Shown piece by piece: positions 1 to 6,285 of a stretch of 26,705 bases of DNA. Each line of letters starts with the position of its first letter. The stretch's first letter is position 1. Origin of the DNA: an uncultured Clostridia bacterium. Lineage in GTDB: Bacteria > Bacillota > Clostridia > TANB77 > CAG-508. The position numbers and the translations under genes are program-made. The notes under the pieces were generated by a model. That model saw only the letters and a program-made list of their open reading frames with translations. It was not told the DNA's origin and did no database searches. The stretch lies in contig CALXJN010000002.1 in assembly GCA_944388635.1 (NCBI GenBank), positions 1-26,705 of the forward strand, in the 5' to 3' direction.

Positions 1-1080
1 AATAACTTCAATGATAGTCTGTGTTAAATATAGTGTTCCTAAGTGCCCTAAATTATATCCTAGAGACTGCAATGTTAATAATATTTGATTTTTTAGTTCT
101 TTTTCATTTTTCATATAAAATCCTCCTCGTATATTATTAGAAGTAGACTCTATATTTTTCCAACCAGTTAATAATGAATATCCATTATTAATATATTCAC
201 CTTCATCTGTAATGAGTTCACCACTTTCTGTTTCTATTCTTATGTCAGTTAAACTAAATCTATTGTGTGTTCCTAAATCTATATTAGAATGTAAATCAAA
301 GACTAAGTATAAATTTATATCATCAATCAGCATATAGCTAACTTTTATTGAATAATTTTCATTAATATCAATATAATCCATATCGACGTTTTGAACCCAT
401 TCTTTTTCTTCAATAGCATCTAAAATATTATCGTTATTATAGCCAACACTACTTAAATTAAACATATCTTTTATAAAATTAATAATATCTTTTCCAAATA
501 CAGCACCTGTTGTAACGAAGAACACAATAAATATAGCTATAATAATAGATTTATATTTATGTTTAATCTTATTTCTAGCTGACCTAAGTCTGGTCTTTAT
601 TGTATTTTCATTAATATTTAATTTCTTAGAAATTTGTTTTATAGTATAACCTTCTTCATAATAAAGAGAGAAAATCTTATTTTCGCTATCAGTTAAAAGT
701 TTTTTCATTTCTTCTAAAGCTAAATTTGAATCTATATTAGATGTAGATGTAGAATCATTAAGAGAAGAAACGTAATTATTTATTAATTGATTGTTACGTT
801 TTTTCATATTATGTATTTTATTACATTCATTAATAAGTATTTTTGTAACCCAAGATTTGAAAGAATTATCATTCTTTAATTTTGGAATACAAAAATAGGC
901 ATTAATAAAAGTCTCTTGAAGAACATCTTGTATATCATCCTCATCATTTAAGTTTGACTTTGCAATACAATATAGATCGCCATGAATGGCTAAGATTAAT
1001 TTTGAAAAAGCTTCTTTATCTCCTTGCTTTGCAAGTGTAATTAAATTTTCATCAATAGATTTAATATTTGTAATATTCAT
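1..1080 (-). CDS. ECF-type sigma factor fused to a membrane and extracytoplasmic domain (3' end cut by window)
   Basis: The reading frame is open for 360 codons from ATG at 1080 to the window edge, with GAAGGTGAT upstream as ribosome binding site. Residues 1-100 look like sigma region 2: DDIQDVLQETF at 47-57 (2.2-like) and FKSWVTKILINECNKIH around 74-90 (2.3/2.4-like). Residues about 121-175 are a sigma region 4 helix-turn-helix (LTDSENKIFSLYYEEGYTIKQIS, then NENTIKTRLRSAR). A hydrophobic helix follows at about 178-196 (SIIIAIFIVFFVTTGAVFG), then at least 165 residues of an extracytoplasmic-looking domain. That tail resembles the DUF4179-type domains usually found on the separate anti-sigma partner; this is recognition by pattern only. 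A conventional ECF sigma ends near residue 175, so this is a natural fusion and implies a membrane-tethered sigma factor. The C-terminal end is not in the window. Confidence 0.88.
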   Translation of the reverse strand, partial: MNITNIKSIDENLITLAKQGDKEAFSKLILAIHGDLYCIAKSNLNDEDDIQDVLQETFINAYFCIPKLKNDNSFKSWVTKILINECNKIHNMKKRNNQLINNYVSSLNDSTSTSNIDSNLALEEMKKLLTDSENKIFSLYYEEGYTIKQISKKLNINENTIKTRLRSARNKIKHKYKSIIIAIFIVFFVTTGAVFGKDIINFIKDMFNLSSVGYNNDNILDAIEEKEWVQNVDMDYIDINENYSIKVSYMLIDDINLYLVFDLHSNIDLGTHNRFSLTDIRIETESGELITDEGEYINNGYSLLTGWKNIESTSNNIRGGFYMKNEKELKNQILLTLQSLGYNLGHLGTLYLTQTIIEVI

Positions 1081-1114
1081 AATTATCACCTTCAAATAAG
1101 TTTTACAAACAAGT

Positions 1115-1123
1115 ATTATACCA
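1115..1123 (-). promoter_or_regulatory. Extended -10 promoter of the sigma-factor gene
   Basis: On the minus strand TGG-TATAAT lies 35 bases before the start codon. No good -35 hexamer is visible at 16-18 bases, so this is an extended -10 type element. Confidence 0.45.
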
Positions 1124-1161
1124 TTTTTATTAACAAAAGTAATAAAAAGTTTACCAAAAAA

Positions 1162-1192
1162 ATAAGAAAATTGGACGTTTTGCTTCGCAAAT
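1162..1192. repeat. Dispersed 31-bp repeat, copy 1
   Basis: This matches 14210-14240 at 30 of 31 positions. Its core TTGGACGTTTTGCTTCGCAA looks like a degenerate form of the GGGACGGTTCT hairpin arm at 9131 and 24467. It lies between the sigma-factor gene and the terminator of the small membrane protein gene. Confidence 0.6.
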
Positions 1193-1220
1193 ACGCACAG
1201 CCCAAAGAAAATTAACCTTG

Positions 1221-1254
1221 TTGTATAGAAAAATCTGACTATTTTTCTATGCAA
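1221..1254. repeat. 14-bp-arm inverted repeat
   Basis: Arms 1221-1234 and 1241-1254 pair with one T/G mismatch around the loop CTGACT. The string ATAGAAAAATAG in it also occurs at the very 3' end of the neighbouring small gene, so one may be a local copy of the other. No T-run follows it on either strand, so it is not a typical terminator. Confidence 0.55.
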
Positions 1255-1280
1255 TAAAAAAGCTACCACACGGTAGCTTA
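1255..1280 (-). terminator. Intrinsic terminator of the small membrane protein gene
   Basis: Stem AAGCTACC/GGTAGCTT with loop (minus strand) GTGT, followed on the minus strand by a six-T run. It lies 17 bases after the stop codon at 1297. Confidence 0.85.
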
Positions 1281-1296
1281 AAATATCGTATTTTTG

Positions 1297-1542
1297 CTAT
1301 TTTTCTATACTATTAGTAACTATATTTTCCCCAAAAACAGAATTAGATGTATTTTCATAGTTGTTATTAATAATATTGTTACTTTCTGAAGATTCAGTTA
1401 CTTCGTTTTTTGGCAATTCTTGACTAGCAGGAGAGTTCAAATCAATTAGCACATTTACGTTATAATATATAGTATATATTATAAGTGCTGCACCAATAAT
1501 TCCAACAATAATACATAATATAATTTTTAATACCTTACTCAT
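1297..1542 (-). CDS. Small single-pass membrane protein, unknown function
   Basis: This is an 81-residue protein. Residues about 5-27 form one strongly hydrophobic helix (IILCIIVGIIGAALIIYTIYY). The rest is an Asn/Ser/Glu-rich, low-complexity tail with no domain I recognise; with two Lys before the helix and a polar tail after it, the tail is probably outside the cell. ATG at 1542 is preceded by GAAAGGGA at good spacing, a promoter lies at 1576-1604 and a terminator at 1255-1280, so it is a complete single-gene transcript. There is no cleavage or lipobox signal. The gene is convincing as a gene; the role is unknown. Confidence 0.75.
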   Translation of the reverse strand: MSKVLKIILCIIVGIIGAALIIYTIYYNVNVLIDLNSPASQELPKNEVTESSESNNIINNNYENTSNSVFGENIVTNSIEK

Positions 1543-1575
1543 GATTTATCCCTTTCAAAATCTAAATATAAATAT

Positions 1576-1604
1576 ATAATACCACAAAAGTGCAGATTTA
1601 GCAA
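1576..1604 (-). promoter_or_regulatory. Promoter of the small membrane protein gene
   Basis: On the minus strand TTGCTA, a 17-base spacer ending in TGG, then TATTAT. The spacing is optimal and the TG extends the -10. Confidence 0.6.
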
Positions 1605-1613
1605 CATAAAAAA

Positions 1614-1660
1614 TATATGGACGAATTTTTATAGTAAACCACAAAAATTCGTCCATATAA
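1614..1660. repeat. Palindromic flanking repeat, left copy; also terminator of the ATPase gene
   Basis: Perfect 16-bp arms (1615-1630 and 1643-1658) surround the loop ATAGTAAACCAC. A 47-bp stretch matches 2981-3027 in the same orientation at about 41 of 47 positions. On the minus strand the hairpin follows the ATPase stop codon at 1664 and leads into a T-run, so it can act as its terminator. Confidence 0.8.
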
Positions 1661-1663
1661 ACT

Positions 1664-2920
1664 TTATAAATCAAGACTATTGTCATTTAAAAGAAAATTG
1701 AAAATTCCGATAGTCATAATTCCATTATCATCACGTCTAGGCTTTACGTCATCTTTTACAACAATTATTTTCTTAAAAGAATCATTGACATTTATCAAAG
1801 ATTTTCTTTCCTGTTTTGCCTTTTCTTCATTTCTCATTGCTAAAGCAGACTGAATATAATATTTATTATCTCCTTGTGTTGCAATAAAATCAATTTCATA
1901 ATTTTTTAGGCTAGTAACACCGTTTTTATTTGGTTCATAAACTTCTACAACTCCAACATCAACATTATATCCACGCATTTTTAATTCATTGTATATGATA
2001 TTTTCCATAACATGGCTTTCTTCTGTTTGCCTAAAATTAAGTCTAGCATTACGCAAGCCCACATCTTCAAAATAATATTTCTGAGGAGAATTTATATATT
2101 TTTTCCCTCTAATATCATATCTTTTAGCTTTACTAATTAAAAAAGAATCTTCGAAATAGTCAATATATCTGCTAATAGTTTTGTCACTAATAATTTTATT
2201 TTTTTCGCTTTTGAAAGCATTTGACAATTTTAAAGGATTTGTAAAAGAGCCAATAGAAGAGGATAAAATGTCTAAAAGCTCGTCTAATTCTTCCTTATTT
2301 CTTATTTTTTTATGACGTTCAAGAATATCGGAAATATATACTTTTTCAAAAAGAGATTTTACATAATCCTCCTTTTTCTTTTTTGTATCACAAGATACTA
2401 CGAAAGGCATTCCACCATAATTATAATAATCATCCCAAGCTTGATAAACTGAACCATCATAAACAGAAAAGAACTCTTTAAAACTTAGAGGATAAACATG
2501 TATTTCATCGCCTCTTCCTCTAAACTCAGTTACAACATCTGTAGATAAAAATTTCGAGTTACTTCCAGTTACATAGACATCAGCATTTCTTATATGCATA
2601 AGACTATTTAAAACATCTTCAAATTCATCCATTAATTGAACTTCGTCAATTAAAATATAATATTCATTGTCATCTTTGATAGATTCTTTTATATATTTAA
2701 GCATATTATCAGGATTTCTTAATTCTTTATTTGTTCTATCATCTAAAGCAATATCTATGATATGCGATTTATCAACACCATTATTTAATAAATATTTATA
2801 AAATAAAGTAAATAGTAAATAGGTTTTTCCAGCTCTTCTTAAACCAGTTATAATTTTAATAAGTCCATTTTTTTCTCTACTAATTAATTCATTTAAATAA
2901 TAATCTCTTTTAATTTCCAT
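1664..2920 (-). CDS. AAA_14/DUF4143-type ATPase
   Basis: A 418-residue P-loop ATPase of the AAA_14 plus DUF4143 type. The Walker A motif GLRRAGKT is at residues 26-33 and the Walker B YILIDEVQ has D92 and E93. The middle (about 190-330) fits DUF4143. The C-terminus carries EIDFIA (D344) and YYIQSALAM, like the PD-(D/E)XK nuclease-like fold common at the end of this family. The start at 2920 is chosen because AGAGAGGA precedes it and the promoter's -10 lies at 2949-2954, which excludes the longer upstream frame to 2980. The family is abundant and often multicopy in anaerobes; its role is not settled. Here the gene and its promoter sit exactly between two direct repeats, as if carried as a cassette. 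Confidence 0.88.
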   Translation of the reverse strand: MEIKRDYYLNELISREKNGLIKIITGLRRAGKTYLLFTLFYKYLLNNGVDKSHIIDIALDDRTNKELRNPDNMLKYIKESIKDDNEYYILIDEVQLMDEFEDVLNSLMHIRNADVYVTGSNSKFLSTDVVTEFRGRGDEIHVYPLSFKEFFSVYDGSVYQAWDDYYNYGGMPFVVSCDTKKKKEDYVKSLFEKVYISDILERHKKIRNKEELDELLDILSSSIGSFTNPLKLSNAFKSEKNKIISDKTISRYIDYFEDSFLISKAKRYDIRGKKYINSPQKYYFEDVGLRNARLNFRQTEESHVMENIIYNELKMRGYNVDVGVVEVYEPNKNGVTSLKNYEIDFIATQGDNKYYIQSALAMRNEEKAKQERKSLINVNDSFKKIIVVKDDVKPRRDDNGIMTIGIFNFLLNDNSLDL

Positions 2921-2948
2921 AAAATCATTATCCTCTCTTTCTATAAAT

Positions 2949-2977
2949 ATTATAAATGAAAAATAAGGTAAAGTCAA
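2949..2977 (-). promoter_or_regulatory. Promoter of the AAA_14/DUF4143 gene
   Basis: On the minus strand TTGACT, a 17-base spacer, then TATAAT. It lies inside the two flanking repeats, so the cassette carries its own promoter. Confidence 0.8.
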
Positions 2978-2980
2978 CAT

Positions 2981-3027
2981 TATATAGACGAGTTTTCATA
3001 GTAAACCACAATTTTTCGTCCATATAA
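2981..3027. repeat. Palindromic flanking repeat, right copy
   Basis: Direct copy of 1614-1660, sharing the loop ATAGTAAACCAC and the arm TTCGTCCATATAA. Its palindrome is imperfect, but one change (G to A) leaves a G-U pair in minus-strand RNA. It lies just upstream of the ATPase promoter. Confidence 0.75.
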
Positions 3028-3090
3028 CGTTAAAAAATAAATTATTACGACGAAAAAAGTCAAAAAACATTAAAAATTCGTCCAAATAAT

Positions 3091-3118
3091 AAAAACTTTA
3101 CTAATTATCTTAGTAAAG
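3091..3118 (-). terminator. Intrinsic terminator of the 3129-3770 gene
   Basis: Stem CTTTACTA/TAGTAAAG with a 7-base loop, followed by five T on the minus strand. It lies 10 bases after the stop codon. Confidence 0.8.
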
Positions 3119-3128
3119 CTTTTATTGT

Positions 3129-3770
3129 TTATTCTCCAGAAGTTACTGTAAAACCAGTCAAATTAGGTTTAGCAACATTCTCATCAGTAAGTGCATTAAA
3201 TGACCAATTTTTATATTCTATTACACTATTTGAGCTAGACTTATCATTATTTATTGTTTTTAATAAAGCACCATTTTCTTTCTTTACGTAAAATGTAGAT
3301 TTCCCCATATGTACAACATAACATTTTTTGTTATCAATTTCATCAGAACTGATAAAAGAAATGAATGATAAACCAAGTCTTAAAAGTGTTGAGTCAGATT
3401 CAGCAGCAATAAGAGCTGGCATATGAGGGCGTGTGATTGACGAATCAGGTTTATTAACTAAAGCCTCTAATTCGGCAGCATTTAATAAAATAGATTCTTT
3501 AGTATTTAAATCAGACCATTTAATAAAAGGAGTTTCATTAAATTCGTAAATAATTATAGATTTTCCGTCTTTATAATATATTTCTGTATCTTCTTGGTCA
3601 GAATTAACCCTTGAAACTGTATAAGAGAAATTATTACTTTCAGCAAGAGCAGCTTGCATTTTTATAATTTTACTTAATATAAAATAATTTCTAATAACAT
3701 AAATTGCAAAAATTATAATAATTATAAGAATAACAATTGATACAATTTTTAATGTTTTTTTATCTTCCAT
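3129..3770 (-). CDS. Single-pass membrane-anchored extracytoplasmic protein, unknown function
   Basis: A 213-residue protein: a short Lys-rich cytoplasmic start, one long hydrophobic helix at about 9-31 (IVSIVILIIIIIFAIYVI), then an extracytoplasmic domain of about 175 residues. That domain alternates short strands (IYYKDGKSIIIYEF; CYVVHMGKSTFYVKKENGALL), which loosely recalls LolA/LppX-like lipoprotein folds, but I cannot confirm this. There is no lipobox Cys. ATG at 3770 is taken as the start because AGAAAGGGG precedes it and the -10 box lies at 3801-3806, inside the longer upstream open frame. It is monocistronic, with its own promoter and terminator. Confidence 0.7.
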   Translation of the reverse strand: MEDKKTLKIVSIVILIIIIIFAIYVIRNYFILSKIIKMQAALAESNNFSYTVSRVNSDQEDTEIYYKDGKSIIIYEFNETPFIKWSDLNTKESILLNAAELEALVNKPDSSITRPHMPALIAAESDSTLLRLGLSFISFISSDEIDNKKCYVVHMGKSTFYVKKENGALLKTINNDKSSSNSVIEYKNWSFNALTDENVAKPNLTGFTVTSGE

Positions 3771-3800
3771 AAAAATCCCCTTTCTCATTAGTAAAATTAT

Positions 3801-3828
3801 ATTATAATAACACATTATAACATATCAA
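3801..3828 (-). promoter_or_regulatory. Promoter of the 3129-3770 gene
   Basis: On the minus strand TTGATA, a 16-base spacer, then TATAAT. The transcript would begin about 3794, just before the ribosome binding site. Confidence 0.7.
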
Positions 3829-3862
3829 TAAAAAATAATCAAATAGAAAAAGAAAATTAAAC

Positions 3863-3922
3863 GGAGGAAAAATATCAGCAAAATATAAAGACAAAAAATT
3901 AATTATAGAAATAATTTTTTAA
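3863..3922 (+). other. Shine-Dalgarno plus 16-codon frame with a non-ATG start (possible gene remnant)
   Basis: A strong GGAGG at 3863-3867 is followed four bases later by ATA, opening the frame ISAKYKDKKLIIEIIF and stopping at 3920-3922, exactly where the A-run of the next hairpin begins. There is no ATG. This could be a micro-ORF with an unusual start, the decayed end of a lost gene, or chance. Confidence 0.25.
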
Positions 3923-3979
3923 AAAAGTACAGCATATAATTATTCATAAAATATTAAGATTTTTAGGCTGTACTTTTTT
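3921..3979. terminator. Terminator-like hairpin in a divergent intergenic region
   Basis: Perfect 13-bp arms (AAAAAAGTACAGC at 3921-3933, complement at 3967-3979) around a 33-base loop, with A and T runs that would let it work on both strands. No complete gene ends here: the neighbours are divergent. It may insulate the two promoters or end the micro-ORF transcript at 3863-3922. Confidence 0.65.
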
Positions 3980-3987
3980 GTCGTTTT

Positions 3988-3997
3988 ATGGTATAAA
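3988..3997 (+). promoter_or_regulatory. Extended -10 promoter of the sulfatase gene
   Basis: TATGG-TATAAA gives an extended -10; no good -35 is present. Transcription would start near 4004, so the transcript would begin at or inside the hairpin at 3999-4029. Confidence 0.4.
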
Positions 3998-3998
3998 T

Positions 3999-4029
3999 AA
4001 ATTACAAAAGCACAATTATTTTGTAATTT
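3999..4029 (+). other. 5'-UTR stem-loop before the sulfatase gene
   Basis: AAATTACAAAA at 3999-4009 pairs perfectly with 4019-4029 around a 9-base loop. Only a short T-run follows, so a 5'-leader hairpin is more likely than a terminator. Confidence 0.45.
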
Positions 4030-4066
4030 TATATACGATAGAAAATAATTGAAAGGAAAAATCAAA

Positions 4067-6019
4067 ATGAAAGTAATATATGCTGTTACATTTTTAATAA
4101 TATATTTAGAAATAATTTTTAAAGCTGTTGTGCTAAAATCAGTAAAATTAGTTGATTTAGGATATACGCTACTATTTAGTGTACAAATTATTTTAGTATT
4201 AAATTTACTATGCAGTTTATTCAAACAAAAAGTATCAAAAATTATTTTAATAACAAGTACAAGTATACTTACCATATATTTTATGATACAAGCTGTATTT
4301 CATAATTTATTCAGTGTGCCATTTTCATTTATGACACTTGGCTTAGCTGGAAATGCGCTAGATTTTACAAGCATTATAAAAGATGCAATTATCCAAAATA
4401 TAATAGTAATATTATTACTTGCAGTACCATTAATCTTACTAATTGTATTACGCAAAAAAATAGAATTTACTAATTACAATAAAAAACAAGTTGGAATTTG
4501 TGGGCTAATACTTGTTGCAATAATACTTATCCAAACAGCAGTAATACAAATAAATAAAGAAGATGTATATTCTCCATATAATTTATTACATAACATAAAT
4601 GCACAAGAGAAGAATATAGAAAAATTTGGACTAATTAATGCAACCGTCATAGACTTAAAAAGAACAATATTTGGGTTTGAAGAAAATCTTGTGCTAGAGA
4701 CAACAACAGATGAAATAGTAGAAGAGCAAGCCCCAGAAGAAGTAGAACAAGAACCAGAAGAAATAGAAGAAGTTGTGACATATAACGAACTAGACTTAGG
4801 GCTAGATGCATTAATAGAGCAAACAACTGATAAAAATTTAAAAAGTGTATATCAGTATATTAACTCTGTAGAGCCAACAAATAAAAATGAATATACAGGA
4901 TATTTCAAAGACAAAAATTTAATATTTATACTAGCAGAAGGATTTAATAGTATAGCGGTTAGCGAAGAATTAACACCAACATTATATAAGCTTACAAATT
5001 CTGGATTTGTATTTGAAAATTTTTATTCTCCAGTATTTTTAAGTACAACAGGTGGAGAATTCCAAGCGACAACAGGGTTGATACCAACACAAAAAATATT
5101 AAGCATGTGGAAAAACGATAAGCCATATATAGGCTATGCTTTAGGAAATAGTTTTTCAAAGGTTGGATATGCAGCAAATGCATATCATGACTGGACATAT
5201 ACATATTATTCAAGACAAGACACAATGAAAACACTAGGCTTTAGTTCATATACAGGGATAGGAAACGGACTAGAAAAATTAATGGATAGTAAGTGGCTTC
5301 CAAGTGATGTAGATATGATGAATGTAACAACAAACTTCTACACATCAGAAGATAAATTTGTAACATTCTATATAACGGTAAGCGGGCATGCTCCATATAA
5401 CTTTGGAGGAGGAAACTCAACAGCAACAAAGTATAAAGAATATGTAAATGACTTACCATATAGTACACCAGTTAAAGCATATCTTGCATCACAAATGGAA
5501 CTAGATAGGGCAGTGGAAGCACTAATAAATAAATTAGAAGAAGCAGGAATATTACAAGACACTGTAATAGCACTAGTTGGTGACCATTATCCATATACAC
5601 TTTCGATAGACCAAGTAAATGAAGTAAGTACATATGAAAGAGACTCAATTGTTGAAGTAAATAGAAGCAACTTTATATTATGGAATAGTGAAATAGAAGA
5701 ACCAATCAAAATAGAAAAAGTAGGAAGCCAAATAGATGTGTTACCAACACTACTTAACTTATTTGGAATAGAATATGACTCAAGATTAATAATAGGGCAA
5801 GATATTTTAAGTGATAACCCAGGAATTGCAATATTCTCAAATAGAAGCTGGGTAAGTGACTATGGAACATATTTTGCAAGCAAAAAAGAATTTGTACCAA
5901 ATGGAAAAGCAGAAGTTGGAGAAGGATATATAAGCAACATAAACAAAAGTGTAGCAAATAAATTCACAATGAGTCAATCATTTATAAAATATGACATATA
6001 CAAAAAATTAGGACAATAA
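4067..6019 (+). CDS. LTA synthase family membrane sulfatase (phosphoglycerol transferase-like)
   Basis: A 650-residue protein with about five N-terminal membrane helices within residues 1-165, a Glu/Pro-rich acidic linker near 215-235, and an extracellular alkaline phosphatase/sulfatase domain from about 285 on. Metal and catalytic residues of the LtaS family are visible: LAEGFNS (E291), STTGGEFQ (nucleophile Thr327 or Thr328) and VGDHYPY (D506, H507). The family transfers glycerol phosphate from phosphatidylglycerol to polymers or glycans outside the membrane. The canonical LtaS motif around the nucleophile (KTSDSEF-like) is replaced by TTGGEF, so the acceptor may differ from that of S. aureus LtaS. 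ATG at 4067 with GAAAGGA upstream is preferred to a TTG at 4049. Monocistronic, convergent with asnS. Confidence 0.88.
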   Translation: MKVIYAVTFLIIYLEIIFKAVVLKSVKLVDLGYTLLFSVQIILVLNLLCSLFKQKVSKIILITSTSILTIYFMIQAVFHNLFSVPFSFMTLGLAGNALDFTSIIKDAIIQNIIVILLLAVPLILLIVLRKKIEFTNYNKKQVGICGLILVAIILIQTAVIQINKEDVYSPYNLLHNINAQEKNIEKFGLINATVIDLKRTIFGFEENLVLETTTDEIVEEQAPEEVEQEPEEIEEVVTYNELDLGLDALIEQTTDKNLKSVYQYINSVEPTNKNEYTGYFKDKNLIFILAEGFNSIAVSEELTPTLYKLTNSGFVFENFYSPVFLSTTGGEFQATTGLIPTQKILSMWKNDKPYIGYALGNSFSKVGYAANAYHDWTYTYYSRQDTMKTLGFSSYTGIGNGLEKLMDSKWLPSDVDMMNVTTNFYTSEDKFVTFYITVSGHAPYNFGGGNSTATKYKEYVNDLPYSTPVKAYLASQMELDRAVEALINKLEEAGILQDTVIALVGDHYPYTLSIDQVNEVSTYERDSIVEVNRSNFILWNSEIEEPIKIEKVGSQIDVLPTLLNLFGIEYDSRLIIGQDILSDNPGIAIFSNRSWVSDYGTYFASKKEFVPNGKAEVGEGYISNINKSVANKFTMSQSFIKYDIYKKLGQ

Positions 6020-6038
6020 AAATATCAATTTTAAATAA

Positions 6039-6235
6039 AAAAGAACAAGAAATATTTAATTTTAAATTACCTGCGCAGCGAATAACGGAGCTGAAAGCGA
6101 CGGCGAATTTTCTTAGCTCTTTGAACGAAGTGAGTTAGAGCTAAGTTATACTATGTAGGGGCAGACTTCATCTAAATTATTTCGAAGTCTGCCCCAGTAA
6201 AGGTAATGGCAAAATTAAATATTTCTTGTTCTTTT
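6039..6235. repeat. Structured intergenic repeat (copy 1) within a bidirectional terminator hairpin
   Basis: Perfect 25-bp outer arms (6039-6063 and 6211-6235), A-run on the left and T-run on the right, as in a terminator serving both convergent genes. The centre carries a core shared with 9201-9318: CCTGCGCAGCGA...AACGGAGCTG...AGCGACGGCGAAT, then a GGGGCAGACTTC stem (6158-6169 with 6184-6195), then GTAAAGGTAATGGCAAAATT. This copy has about 50 extra bases (roughly 6108-6157) with its own stem CTTAGCTCT/AGAGCTAAG (6112-6120 with 6137-6145). The outermost arm sequence differs from the second copy. No coding sequence is present. Confidence 0.85.
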
Positions 6236-6285
6236 AGTAGATATTTCAAAAAATTGCTATTTAAACACGACTAAAAATGTATTTT

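Noticed and set aside
1614..3090. CRISPR-like array from repeated TTCGTCC/GGACGAA units
   Set aside because: There are only two full copies, 1.3 kb apart around a gene, with no regular spacers and no cas genes.
3940..4275. Open frame on the minus strand over the start of the sulfatase gene
   Set aside because: It overlaps a terminator hairpin and a well-supported gene, has no ribosome binding site, and its composition is that of an antisense shadow.
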